DNA of 5,102 nucleotides from assembly GCA_910585505.1 (NCBI GenBank), contig CAJUFF010000170.1, forward strand, positions 1 to 5,102, read 5' to 3'. A program made the translations under genes and the position numbers. Of the stretch, positions 1-5,102 are shown one piece after another. Every line of letters starts with the position of its first letter. Positions within the stretch are counted from its first letter, which is position 1. The notes beneath the pieces are model-generated. The model worked only from the letters and a program-made list of their open reading frames with translations, had not been told where the DNA came from and searched no databases. Source of the stretch: an uncultured Ruminiclostridium sp. (GTDB lineage Bacteria; Bacillota; Clostridia; Oscillospirales; Ruminococcaceae).

Positions 1-14
1 ATTTTTAATTTTAA

Positions 15-27
15 CGGCAGAATGCCG
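15..27. terminator. Short GC hairpin, possible weak terminator
   Basis: A perfect 5-bp stem (CGGCA / TGCCG) with a GAA loop stands out in very AT-rich DNA. To its right comes CATTTTAT and to its left TTTTAATTTTAA, so it could end a transcript entering from either side. The stem is short and neither T tract is a clean run, so this is only a weak candidate. It may close an upstream gene that lies outside the window. Confidence 0.25.
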
Positions 28-75
28 CATTTTATACCAAATGTGATGTTAAAAGTGCTTTTTATTACAATAATA

Positions 76-104
76 TTGATTTTTTTAAATTTATGGGGTA
101 TAAT
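76..104 (+). promoter_or_regulatory. Sigma-A type promoter for the araC-family gene
   Basis: The -35 box TTGATT (76-81) and a perfect -10 box TATAAT (99-104) are separated by 17 bp, the ideal spacing. Initiation would fall near 111, leaving a 5' leader of roughly 97 nt before the ATG at 208. A 7-bp AT-only inverted repeat, AAAATTA (105-111) and TAATTTT (117-123), lies directly over the predicted start point. It could be an operator, but base composition alone can produce it. Confidence 0.75.
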
Positions 105-207
105 AAAATTAATATATAATTTTAATTTCCAATTAACCGAATATATCGAAAACACTTTTGTTAAAAACTAATGTAAATATTTTAATTAAAACTGACAGGA
201 GCTAAAA

Positions 208-1031
208 ATGACAAATGTAATTTATCCCATAATAGGCATACAAACCTCTCTTCCGTTTTATCTTACGGGAATAGGCACATGTGATCCCGAATACGGTATA
301 AAAAGAGAAAACGGTCTTTTTCCCATCTGTTTCTTTTTACCTCGGAAGGACAAGGCTTACTTACGGTGAAGGGCAATTCATATATTCAAAAAGAGGGCAG
401 CATGTTTTATCTTGCACCGGGCGTGCCTCACGAATATTGGCCGAACAGGAGCGGATGGATAACAAACTGGATTGTTTTTAAGGGAGACAGCTCCAATGAG
501 CTTTTGTCTAAAATTGGTTTTTCCGATTTTGAGTACTCCGCCGATACGAATATGCTGATTTACCGCAATATCTATAAAAGGATATGGTCAATAGCAAAGG
601 AACCGCTTAAAGGCGCCGAAAAGTCCTCAATACTCCTGTATGAATTCATATTAACCGCTGCGGATATGCTTCTTTGTTCAACAAAAGAAAAGTACGGAAT
701 GAGCAGTGTTATTGAGCCTGCCATAATACATATAAACGAACACTATACCGATGATATTACGCTTGAAAACCTTGCTAAGATATCAGGAGTGTCTCTGCAG
801 CATTTTTGCAGGGTATTCAAAACAAAGACAGGTATGCGTCCTATGGAGTATCTTGCGAAAAAACGTATTTCGGAAGCCAAGATATTGCTCATAAACACCG
901 GAGAAAGCATAGGATATGTGTCCTCCGCCGTCGGTTACGGGGATCAGAATTATTTCGGAATGGTGTTTAAAAAATATGAAGGGATTACGCCGAGCGATTA
1001 CCGAAAACAAAGAGGATTGATAATAATATAA
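208..1031 (+). pseudogene. AraC-family transcriptional regulator, frameshifted
   Basis: This is a ligand-sensing activator or repressor of the AraC/XylS family, read in two frames. The ATG at 208 has AGGAG (197-201) six bases upstream and starts MTNVIYPIIG. It runs through LPFYLTGIG and YGIKRENGLF, then reaches a stop at 367-369. The matching continuation is one frame away: LFLFTSEGQGLLTVKG, then YLAPGVPHEY and WITNWIVFKG, typical of the AraC cupin domain. Adding one base near the T run at 317-321 would join the halves into about 274 residues, the usual family length. The C-terminal HTH domain is complete: helix-turn-helix 1 is at about residues 185-204 (restored numbering) and helix-turn-helix 2 at about 234-267, ending with the signature GITPSDYRK. 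The shorter open part, from a GTG at 366, gives 221 aa without the cupin start. The break may be a real mutation or a sequence error in the homopolymer. The ligand and targets are not evident. Confidence 0.85.
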
Positions 1032-1040
1032 GAAAAAAGT

Positions 1041-1134
1041 TAAGCCGCCGCTTTGCATATGGAAAATAAACTTTATCTGAAAATGCGATTTATAAAAGTA
1101 AAGTTGTCTTTTCCAAGCGCAAAGCGGCGGCTTA
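1041..1134. terminator. Long bidirectional hairpin between araC and lysS
   Basis: The perfect 16-bp inverted repeat TAAGCCGCCGCTTTGC (1041-1056) and GCAAAGCGGCGGCTTA (1119-1134) encloses 62 nt that pair further: TGGAAAA (1060-1066) with TTTTCCA (1109-1115), then AACTTTA (1069-1075) with TAAAGTT (1099-1105). The whole 94 nt can fold into one long stem with small internal loops. On the minus strand it is followed by ACTTTTTTCTT, a good T tract, so it should terminate lysS. On the plus strand the tail TTATTAATT is weaker, but it comes 9 bases after the araC stop. Its position between convergent genes fits a shared terminator. The length is unusual for one, and it could instead be a small palindromic mobile element flanked by TA. 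Confidence 0.7.
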
Positions 1135-1172
1135 TTAATTGGTTTATACGCTACATAGAATTAGTTTATTTT

Positions 1173-2720
1173 TTATTCGCTATAAGGCTTCATCGTCGGG
1201 AACAGCAGCACGTCTCTTATCGAAGCGCTGTCGGTCAGCAGCATAACGAATCTATCCAGTCCCATTCCCAGCCCGCCTGTGGGAGGGAGACCGTATTCCA
1301 GAGCCGTAACGAAGTCCTCGTCCACCTGTGCGTTTGTACCGCCCGCTTTTCTTCTCTGTTCAACCTGCTTTACAAAGCGCTCTTTCTGATCAATAGGATC
1401 GTTCAGCTCTGAGAAAGCGTTGCCAAATTCCGTGGAATAAATGAAATACTCAAATCTTTCGGTAAATGCGGGTTCATCGGGCTTTCTCTTGGCCAAAGGC
1501 GAGTTTTCAACGGGATAATCATAAATAATGGTAGGTTGTATCAGCTTTTCCTCTACAAATTCCTCAAAGAAAGCAATAAGAACATCACCCTTTGTAGCGC
1601 TTTCGCTTACCTCAACGTTTTTAGCCTTGGCCGCCGCTCTCGCTTCATCATCGGTTGTCCAACTGTAATAATCAACTTCGGCGTACTTTTTCACCGCCTC
1701 GGTCATCTTCATACGGGTCCAAGGTTTGCCTATCTCAATATCGGTTCCGCGATAAGAAACAGTGTCGGTGCCGCATATCTTCACGGCAATAGTGCGATAC
1801 ATATTTTCGATAAGATCCATCATACCGAAATAATCCGTGTATGCCTGATACATTTCAATGGACGTAAATTCGGGGTTGTGGGTGGCGTCCATTCCTTCGT
1901 TCCGAAAAATGCGCCCTACTTCATAAACCTTGTCAAAGCCGCCCACTATCAGTCTTTTCAGATACAGCTCCGTCTCAATTCTAAGGTACATATCTATGTC
2001 GAGAGCGTTGTGGTGGGTGACAAAGGGTCTTGCCGAAGCTCCTATTTCGAGAGTGTGAAGCACCGGCGTGTCCACCTCCACATAGCCTAAATTATCCAGA
2101 TAACTTCTTATTTCGCGCAGTACCTTAGAACGAATAATAAATGTGTCCTTTACCTCCGGATTCGCGATAAGATCAAGATAACGCTTTCTGTAACGCTCCT
2201 CTTTGTCCTTTAAGCCGTGCCACTTTTCGGGAAGGGGCAGAAGAGATTTGGAAAGCAAGGTTATCTCCTTTGCGTGAACGGAGATTTCCCCCCTTTTGGT
2301 GCGGAAAACAAAGCCCTTTATTCCAACGATATCGCCCAGATCCCACTTTTTAAATTCCTTAAAGCTCTCCTCGCCAACATCGTCTATTCTTACATAAACC
2401 TGCATGCGGTCGGAAGAATCGCGAATATCGATAAAATTGGCCTTTCCCATATCGCGCCAGCTTGTGATTCTTCCCGCTACGGCAACCGTTTCGTTTTCGT
2501 ATTTATCAAACTGTGCCCGTATCTCGCTGTTTTTGATTGAAACAGGGAATTTGGTGATGTCATAGGGATTTTTCCCATCCGCCTTAAGCTGATTAAGCTT
2601 TTCAATCCTTATTCTGTGCTGTTCGCTGAGCTGCTCCAGGTACTGCTCTTCGGTAATTTCCAAAGTCCCTTCGGGAGCAATGCCGGCGTTTTCCTTTATT
2701 TCATTCTGTTCCTTTGCCAT
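1173..2720 (-). CDS. lysS: Lysine--tRNA ligase, class II (LysRS)
   Basis: This cytoplasmic enzyme charges tRNA-Lys with lysine using ATP. The 515-residue product is close to the usual ~500. A charged N-terminal extension (about 1-40) precedes the OB-fold anticodon-binding domain (about 78-155), followed by the class II catalytic core. Motif 1 lies near 199-221 (ending VEVDTPVL). Motif 2 is VYEVGRIFRNEG (265-276) plus HNPEFTSIEMY (281-291). Motif 3 is GLGMGLDRFVML (483-494). Likely lysine/ATP pocket residues include E251, R273, E275, N434, F436 and E438, placed by matching to E. coli LysRS. The lysine-pocket loop reads LEIGASARPF (224-233), where E. coli has PGGASARPF, and MYLRIETELYLKRL replaces the usual RIAPELYLKRL. 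The ATG at 2720 has only a modest AAAGG (2732-2736) 11 bases upstream. The gene lies downstream of greA, a common arrangement in Firmicutes, and also has its own promoter. The 3' end meets the hairpin at 1041-1134. Confidence 0.97.
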   Translation of the reverse strand: MAKEQNEIKENAGIAPEGTLEITEEQYLEQLSEQHRIRIEKLNQLKADGKNPYDITKFPVSIKNSEIRAQFDKYENETVAVAGRITSWRDMGKANFIDIRDSSDRMQVYVRIDDVGEESFKEFKKWDLGDIVGIKGFVFRTKRGEISVHAKEITLLSKSLLPLPEKWHGLKDKEERYRKRYLDLIANPEVKDTFIIRSKVLREIRSYLDNLGYVEVDTPVLHTLEIGASARPFVTHHNALDIDMYLRIETELYLKRLIVGGFDKVYEVGRIFRNEGMDATHNPEFTSIEMYQAYTDYFGMMDLIENMYRTIAVKICGTDTVSYRGTDIEIGKPWTRMKMTEAVKKYAEVDYYSWTTDDEARAAAKAKNVEVSESATKGDVLIAFFEEFVEEKLIQPTIIYDYPVENSPLAKRKPDEPAFTERFEYFIYSTEFGNAFSELNDPIDQKERFVKQVEQRRKAGGTNAQVDEDFVTALEYGLPPTGGLGMGLDRFVMLLTDSASIRDVLLFPTMKPYSE

Positions 2721-2770
2721 TGATGTCTTTACCTTTCATAATACTTTCTTGTTGTGAACACTCCCGACAG

Positions 2771-2799
2771 ATTATACTAATCCTTTTTAAAACCGTAAA
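2771..2799 (-). promoter_or_regulatory. Internal promoter upstream of lysS
   Basis: On the minus strand a -35 box TTTACG (2794-2799) and a perfect -10 box TATAAT (2771-2776) are 17 bp apart. They lie in the 122-bp greA-lysS gap, about 50 bp before the lysS ATG, and predict a leader of around 44 nt. This would let lysS be expressed independently of greA. No T-box leader is visible in the gap: it is too short and lacks the stem array and T-box sequence. A small stem (ATACC/GGTAT, 2826-2838) just after greA has no T tract and is not a convincing terminator. Confidence 0.65.
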
Positions 2800-2842
2800 A
2801 TTAGTGTTGTGGGCAATCCCATTTTATACCGAAGGTATTAGA

Positions 2843-3319
2843 TTATTTGGAAATATCCAATATCTCGAATTTCAGTATACCCACGGGAGCTTCTACTTCC
2901 ACGATATCGCCCTTGGCTCTTCCTATGCAGGCTTTTCCCACCGGGGACTCGTCGGAAATCTTCTTTTTTCTCATATCCACTTCCTTTGAGCCTACTATAT
3001 GATATTCCGTTTCGTCGCCGGTTTCAAGATCCTTTAAAACAACCCTGTTACCCACCCCCACATGTTCGGTGGAAAGATCGCTGGAATCCAACACCTTGAC
3101 GTTCTGAAGGGTGGCTTCTATTTCGGCTATGCGGGCTTCGATTATACCCTGCTCGTTTTTGGCCTCGTCATACTCGCTGTTCTCCGAAAGGTCGCCGAAA
3201 GAGAGGGCTACCTTTATTTTATCCGCTATTTCACGCCTTTTGACGCTTTTAAGCTCCTCCAGCTCATCCTGAAGTTTTTTAAGACCTTCCGTGGTTAAAA
3301 CGTGCTGCTTGTCTGCCAT
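2843..3319 (-). CDS. greA: Transcription elongation factor GreA
   Basis: GreA enters the secondary channel of RNA polymerase and stimulates cleavage of backtracked transcripts, rescuing stalled complexes. Starting at the ATG whose last base is 3319 gives 158 residues, the standard family length, beginning MADKQHVLTTEGLKKLQDEL. The N-terminal coiled-coil hairpin spans about 1-75, with the tip motif FGDLSENSEY (41-50). The acidic pair D43 and E46 matches the residues that help hold the catalytic magnesium. The C-terminal FKBP-like domain (about 80-158) carries ISDESPVGKA and ends near FEILDISK. An in-frame ATG further up (3361) would add 14 residues unlike the family, while GGAGG (3329-3333) sits correctly before the chosen start. 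The gene probably forms a leftward unit with lysS. No strong terminator lies between them. Confidence 0.97.
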   Translation of the reverse strand: MADKQHVLTTEGLKKLQDELEELKSVKRREIADKIKVALSFGDLSENSEYDEAKNEQGIIEARIAEIEATLQNVKVLDSSDLSTEHVGVGNRVVLKDLETGDETEYHIVGSKEVDMRKKKISDESPVGKACIGRAKGDIVEVEAPVGILKFEILDISK

Positions 3320-3328
3320 AACTTTCTT

Positions 3329-3333
3329 CCTCC
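3329..3333 (-). promoter_or_regulatory. Ribosome binding site fixing the greA start
   Basis: On the minus strand GGAGG lies 9 bases before the ATG at 3319, inside a longer GGAGGAAG purine run. It is a near-perfect anti-16S match. It decides the start in favour of MADKQ over the in-frame upstream ATG at 3361, which has no comparable site and would place this GGAGG inside the coding sequence. Confidence 0.85.
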
Positions 3334-3427
3334 GATAATTGTTTTCACAGAACTCGCCCAATAAGGGCTGGCTCTTGCTGTTTTGGGAGCATTTCCCCGT
3401 GTTTGTTTCATAAATAGATTTTTATAA

Positions 3428-3458
3428 ATTAAATCGCAGTTTAAGAACTTGTATTCAA
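3428..3458 (-). promoter_or_regulatory. Possible greA promoter
   Basis: On the minus strand, TTGAAT (3453-3458) followed by TTTAAT (3428-3433) could serve as -35 and -10 boxes, but the 19-bp spacer is longer than ideal. A second AT-rich -10-like hexamer, TATAAA (3421-3426), lacks a good -35. The TTGAAT overlaps the terminal inverted repeat of the palindromic element at 3439-3575, so part of the promoter may belong to that element. This is the best candidate found for greA, but it is much weaker than the promoters before lysS and the S41 gene. Confidence 0.3.
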
Positions 3459-3575
3459 AGAATTTGCGGGTGGATTTTCGGGCAAATTTTGTCAAAAACA
3501 AGGCCATCCAACGCGGTCGCCGGCAAAATTTGCCGAAAAGACAAGTGTAATATCCTATGAATACAAACTCTAAAC
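3439..3575. repeat. 137-bp imperfect palindromic (MITE-like) element
   Basis: The ends are imperfect inverted repeats: GTTTAAGAACTTGTATTC (3439-3456) against GAATACAAACTCTAAAC (3559-3575), with an exact core TTGTATTC / GAATACAA. Nested inside is a second inverted pair, TTTTCGGGCAAATTTTG (3475-3491) and CAAAATTTGCCGAAAA (3524-3539), differing by one base. A short odd palindrome, CGGCAAA-A-TTTGCCG (3521-3535), overlaps the inner right arm. There is no open reading frame in it that resembles a gene. Nested inverted repeats of this size with no coding content are typical of small non-autonomous elements or structured RNAs. Whether it is repeated elsewhere in the genome cannot be seen here. Confidence 0.55.
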
Positions 3576-3583
3576 AAGCTGCC

Positions 3584-3602
3584 GGAATTGCTTCGCAATT
3601 CC
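3584..3602. repeat. Perfect 8-bp stem hairpin
   Basis: GGAATTGC (3584-3591) and GCAATTCC (3595-3602) are exact inverted repeats around a 3-base TTC loop (GAA on the minus strand). Neither side has a T tract, so it is not a standard intrinsic terminator. It sits 3 bases from the larger hairpin at 3606-3637 and 8 bases from the palindromic element at 3439-3575, forming a cluster. A REP/BIME-like repeat unit or a 3' UTR structure of the leftward S41 transcript are both possible. Confidence 0.6.
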
Positions 3603-3605
3603 TAA

Positions 3606-3637
3606 GTTCGGTGTGGGATTTTCATCCCACACCGAAC
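3606..3637. repeat. Perfect 14-bp stem hairpin with tetraloop
   Basis: GTTCGGTGTGGGAT (3606-3619) and ATCCCACACCGAAC (3624-3637) pair perfectly around TTTC. In minus-strand RNA, the sense of the neighbouring S41 gene, the loop is GAAA, a stable GNRA tetraloop. Such a stem will certainly fold in RNA, but it lacks a following U run on either strand. It may block 3' exonucleases at the end of the S41 message, contribute to termination, or be one unit of a dispersed palindromic repeat. Confidence 0.7.
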
Positions 3638-3740
3638 AGAAAGATGAAGAGACTTTTCCTGCAAAATTTCATAAGCCATACTGCCTAAGAGACGGAAAAC
3701 ATCCGGCAGATGTCATATTTATGTTATTTTTACGTTATAC
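3638..3740 (-). other. Non-coding 3' region of the S41 gene
   Basis: Together with the repeats at 3439-3637 this completes the 421-bp gene-free stretch between the greA start and the S41 stop. It holds one small stem on the minus strand, ACATC / GATGT (3699-3713), followed by four T residues and then CC, a weak terminator candidate. An alternative pairing of CTGCC (near 3708) with GGCAG (near 3680) would exclude it. No gene-like reading frame or ribosome site was found here. Confidence 0.4.
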
Positions 3741-4931
3741 TTACGCTTTTTTCATGCCTTCAATCACTTCAAAAGCCTTGCTTATCTGCGGGTCGGTTGA
3801 GGACACGTCGGCGGGGCTGTAATCGGGCTCGCCTCTCAGCTCTACCGAAAAGTCAACCTTTATTCCACCGGAAAGTGTATTCGACGCCGTTGGAATAAGC
3901 TCCGCAGTAGTAATCACAATGGCGGTGCCGTCAGAAAGGTTTTTGGTCTCAGTTATGGTTCCTTTTCCGGCAGTCTGGCGACCCACTATTTTAGCGGAGG
4001 CAAAATCTCTTAAGCTTATGGCGAAAAGCTCCGCCGCTCCCACGGTTTCTTCATTAACGAGCACCGTTATCGGAACGTTGATCTCGGCTTCACCCAGCGT
4101 TTCCGCAAATTTCGCCACGGTACCGTTCTTGTATCTGGCGTTGGCTATAACCTGACCCGAAACGAACTTGTTAAGCATTCCCGAAACCGGCTCGAATATA
4201 CCAGTACAGCTTCTTACGTCTATAACATAGCCTAACACGCCGCCCGCCTGTAAATTCTGAAGCTCGGATACGAACTGGCTTTCCGTTTCTGCGTTAAAGG
4301 CGTCTACCCTTATGTATCCGTAGCCCGAAACTACTCTTGAGCTTACAGAACGTATCGTAAACGAACGCCTTGTGGCGGTGATGGTAAAGCCCTCGCCGTT
4401 TCTCTGGAGAGCAAGGCGCACATTCGTGCTTTCGTCTCCCGCAAGTGCGTTAATGGCGTTGTCAGCTCCCATTTCAAGCACATTGGCGCCATCTACCGCC
4501 GTTATGATGTCCCCTACCTGTATATTCATTGACGAAGCGGGAGAGTTAGGGTAAATTTGAGATACCACAATATATCCGCTCTCCTCTTTTTCAGCCTCGA
4601 ATCCCACTGAAATTAAGGTTCCGCTTTCCACCTGAATTTTCTTGTACGCCTGAGCGGAGGTAAGATACCTTGCTCCCGCGTCCTCAAGACCATTGACATA
4701 ACCGCCTACAACGCCGTTTATAAGCGTTTCCTCGTCTATATCGTAATATGAGGCGCTTCTCACATAAGTGTCTATCTCCTGTATTTTTGAATATATTTCC
4801 TCGCGTTCGGTAACACCGCCTATAAGTCTGTTAAACATATTGGTGGACACGGTGACGGTGACCACATAGGTTATGGCACAGGCGATTGCCACAAGGCTTA
4901 TAAGCATACTCACTGAAACTTTTTTGTTCAT
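3741..4931 (-). CDS. Membrane-anchored PDZ/S41 peptidase-like protein, probably protease-inactive
   Basis: This is a homologue of C-terminal processing peptidases (CtpA/Prc, family S41). At 396 residues it has the normal length. A signal anchor at about 7-29 (VSMLISLVAIACAITYVV) places the rest outside the membrane. A short helical N-domain (about 40-100) contains EEIYSKIQEI and GLEDAGARYL. A PDZ domain (about 103-190) has SVGF, YPNSPASS and VGDIITAVDG. The S41 core (about 194-365) has YGYIRVDAF, VIDVR (236-240), VLVNEETVGAAELFA and VGRQTAGKG. The family nucleophile serine (as in TASAAE or SASASE) falls at G298 (codon GGA, plus-strand 4038-4040), exactly 25 residues before the conserved lysine K323, which is kept. 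The third catalytic residue, usually Gln four after the lysine, is T327, and the NPGG loop reads SCTGI (241-245). I infer a pseudoprotease that may bind peptides or act as a scaffold. The ATG at 4931 follows AAGGA by about 5 bases. It is apparently monocistronic. Confidence 0.88.
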   Translation of the reverse strand: MNKKVSVSMLISLVAIACAITYVVTVTVSTNMFNRLIGGVTEREEIYSKIQEIDTYVRSASYYDIDEETLINGVVGGYVNGLEDAGARYLTSAQAYKKIQVESGTLISVGFEAEKEESGYIVVSQIYPNSPASSMNIQVGDIITAVDGANVLEMGADNAINALAGDESTNVRLALQRNGEGFTITATRRSFTIRSVSSRVVSGYGYIRVDAFNAETESQFVSELQNLQAGGVLGYVIDVRSCTGIFEPVSGMLNKFVSGQVIANARYKNGTVAKFAETLGEAEINVPITVLVNEETVGAAELFAISLRDFASAKIVGRQTAGKGTITETKNLSDGTAIVITTAELIPTASNTLSGGIKVDFSVELRGEPDYSPADVSSTDPQISKAFEVIEGMKKA

Positions 4932-5001
4932 TGTATTCCTTTTTTTAAATTTAAAACAGTTTATTGAATTATTTATCGGTTCACAGTCCGATTATCTTTT
5001 T

Positions 5002-5030
5002 ATTGTATCACAAAATCGGGCAAAAATCAA
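5002..5030 (-). promoter_or_regulatory. Sigma-A type promoter for the S41-like gene
   Basis: On the minus strand, TTGATT (5025-5030) and TACAAT (5002-5007) are separated by exactly 17 bp. Initiation near 4995 gives a leader of about 65 nt. The leader contains a small stem, ATCGG / CCGAT (4975-4992), and the AAGGA ribosome site just before the ATG at 4931. The -35 hexamer is identical to that of the araC promoter at 76-81. Beyond it, 5031-5102 shows nothing recognisable. Confidence 0.72.
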
Positions 5031-5102
5031 TAGTACTTTAAAATTTAAACAGGGCAACAGCATTTACTTTTTAGGAAAGAAAAGAATATCAAGGAACAAA
5101 TT

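Noticed and set aside
138..148. CGA-ATATA-TCG dyad in the araC leader as a regulator site
   Set aside because: The arms are only 3 bp and the centre does not pair. This is expected by chance.
317..324. Programmed -1 frameshift site in the AraC gene
   Set aside because: The sequence CTTTTTCCC does not give the canonical X XXY YYZ slip in the starting frame, and no clear downstream stimulatory structure was seen. A simple indel explains it better.
783..1058. Open frame of 91 codons on the minus strand
   Set aside because: It lies opposite the strongly AraC-like coding region, has no ribosome site and no recognisable protein motif. It is a shadow frame.
1536..2090. Open frame of 184 codons on the plus strand
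   Set aside because: It lies entirely antisense to the LysRS catalytic core, which has all class II motifs. Its product has no family features.
2721..2842. Possible T-box or other riboswitch leader before lysS
   Set aside because: The 122-bp gap has a clear promoter with only about 44 nt of leader, no terminator/antiterminator pair and no T-box motif.
3320..3361. Upstream in-frame start that would extend GreA by 14 residues
   Set aside because: The extra residues do not look like GreA, the 158-aa form has the family's standard length, and GGAGG sits 9 bases before the internal ATG.
3439..3637. CRISPR array or tandem repeat array
   Set aside because: The repeats are inverted, not direct. 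There are no regular spacers and no neighbouring cas genes.
3613..3822. Small plus-strand open frames over the palindromic region and the end of the S41 gene
   Set aside because: They start inside a perfect hairpin, lack ribosome sites, run antisense into the S41 gene, and have no protein-like pattern.

Overview
The window looks like chromosomal DNA from an anaerobic Firmicute of class Clostridia, probably an Oscillospirales/Ruminococcaceae-type gut organism. This rests on moderate-to-low GC genes between very AT-rich spacers, strong GGAGG-type ribosome sites, the greA-lysS gene pair, and the Clostridia-like wording of the proteins. The taxonomic placement is inferred from general familiarity, not from a search.

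Layout. (1) Positions 1-207 are AT-rich upstream DNA with a very good sigma-A promoter (76-104) driving rightward transcription. (2) Positions 208-1031 (+) hold an AraC-family regulator whose reading frame is broken by one base at a short T run near 316-321. The N-terminal sensing half and the C-terminal DNA-binding half lie in different frames. (3) Positions 1041-1134 form a 94-nt, almost fully self-complementary hairpin with perfect 16-bp ends. It sits between the convergent araC and lysS genes and probably works as a bidirectional terminator; it may also be a small TA-flanked palindromic element. (4) lysS (1173-2720, -) and greA (2843-3319, -) form a housekeeping pair transcribed leftward, and lysS has its own consensus promoter in the 122-bp gap. 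(5) Positions 3320-3740 are a 421-bp non-coding interval unusually rich in palindromes: an imperfect 137-bp inverted-repeat element (3439-3575) followed by two tight hairpins (3584-3602, 3606-3637). (6) Positions 3741-4931 (-) encode a membrane-anchored PDZ/S41 (C-terminal processing peptidase-like) protein in which the catalytic serine position is glycine. Its promoter is at 5002-5030.

Functionally, greA (transcript cleavage factor) and lysS (tRNA charging) are core gene-expression functions, and the S41-like protein is a cell-envelope protein. The AraC regulator is transcribed the other way and its target is not visible here. The best leads are the apparently protease-dead S41 protein and the clustered palindromic elements. 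No CRISPR array, tRNA, rRNA, transposase or phage gene is visible.
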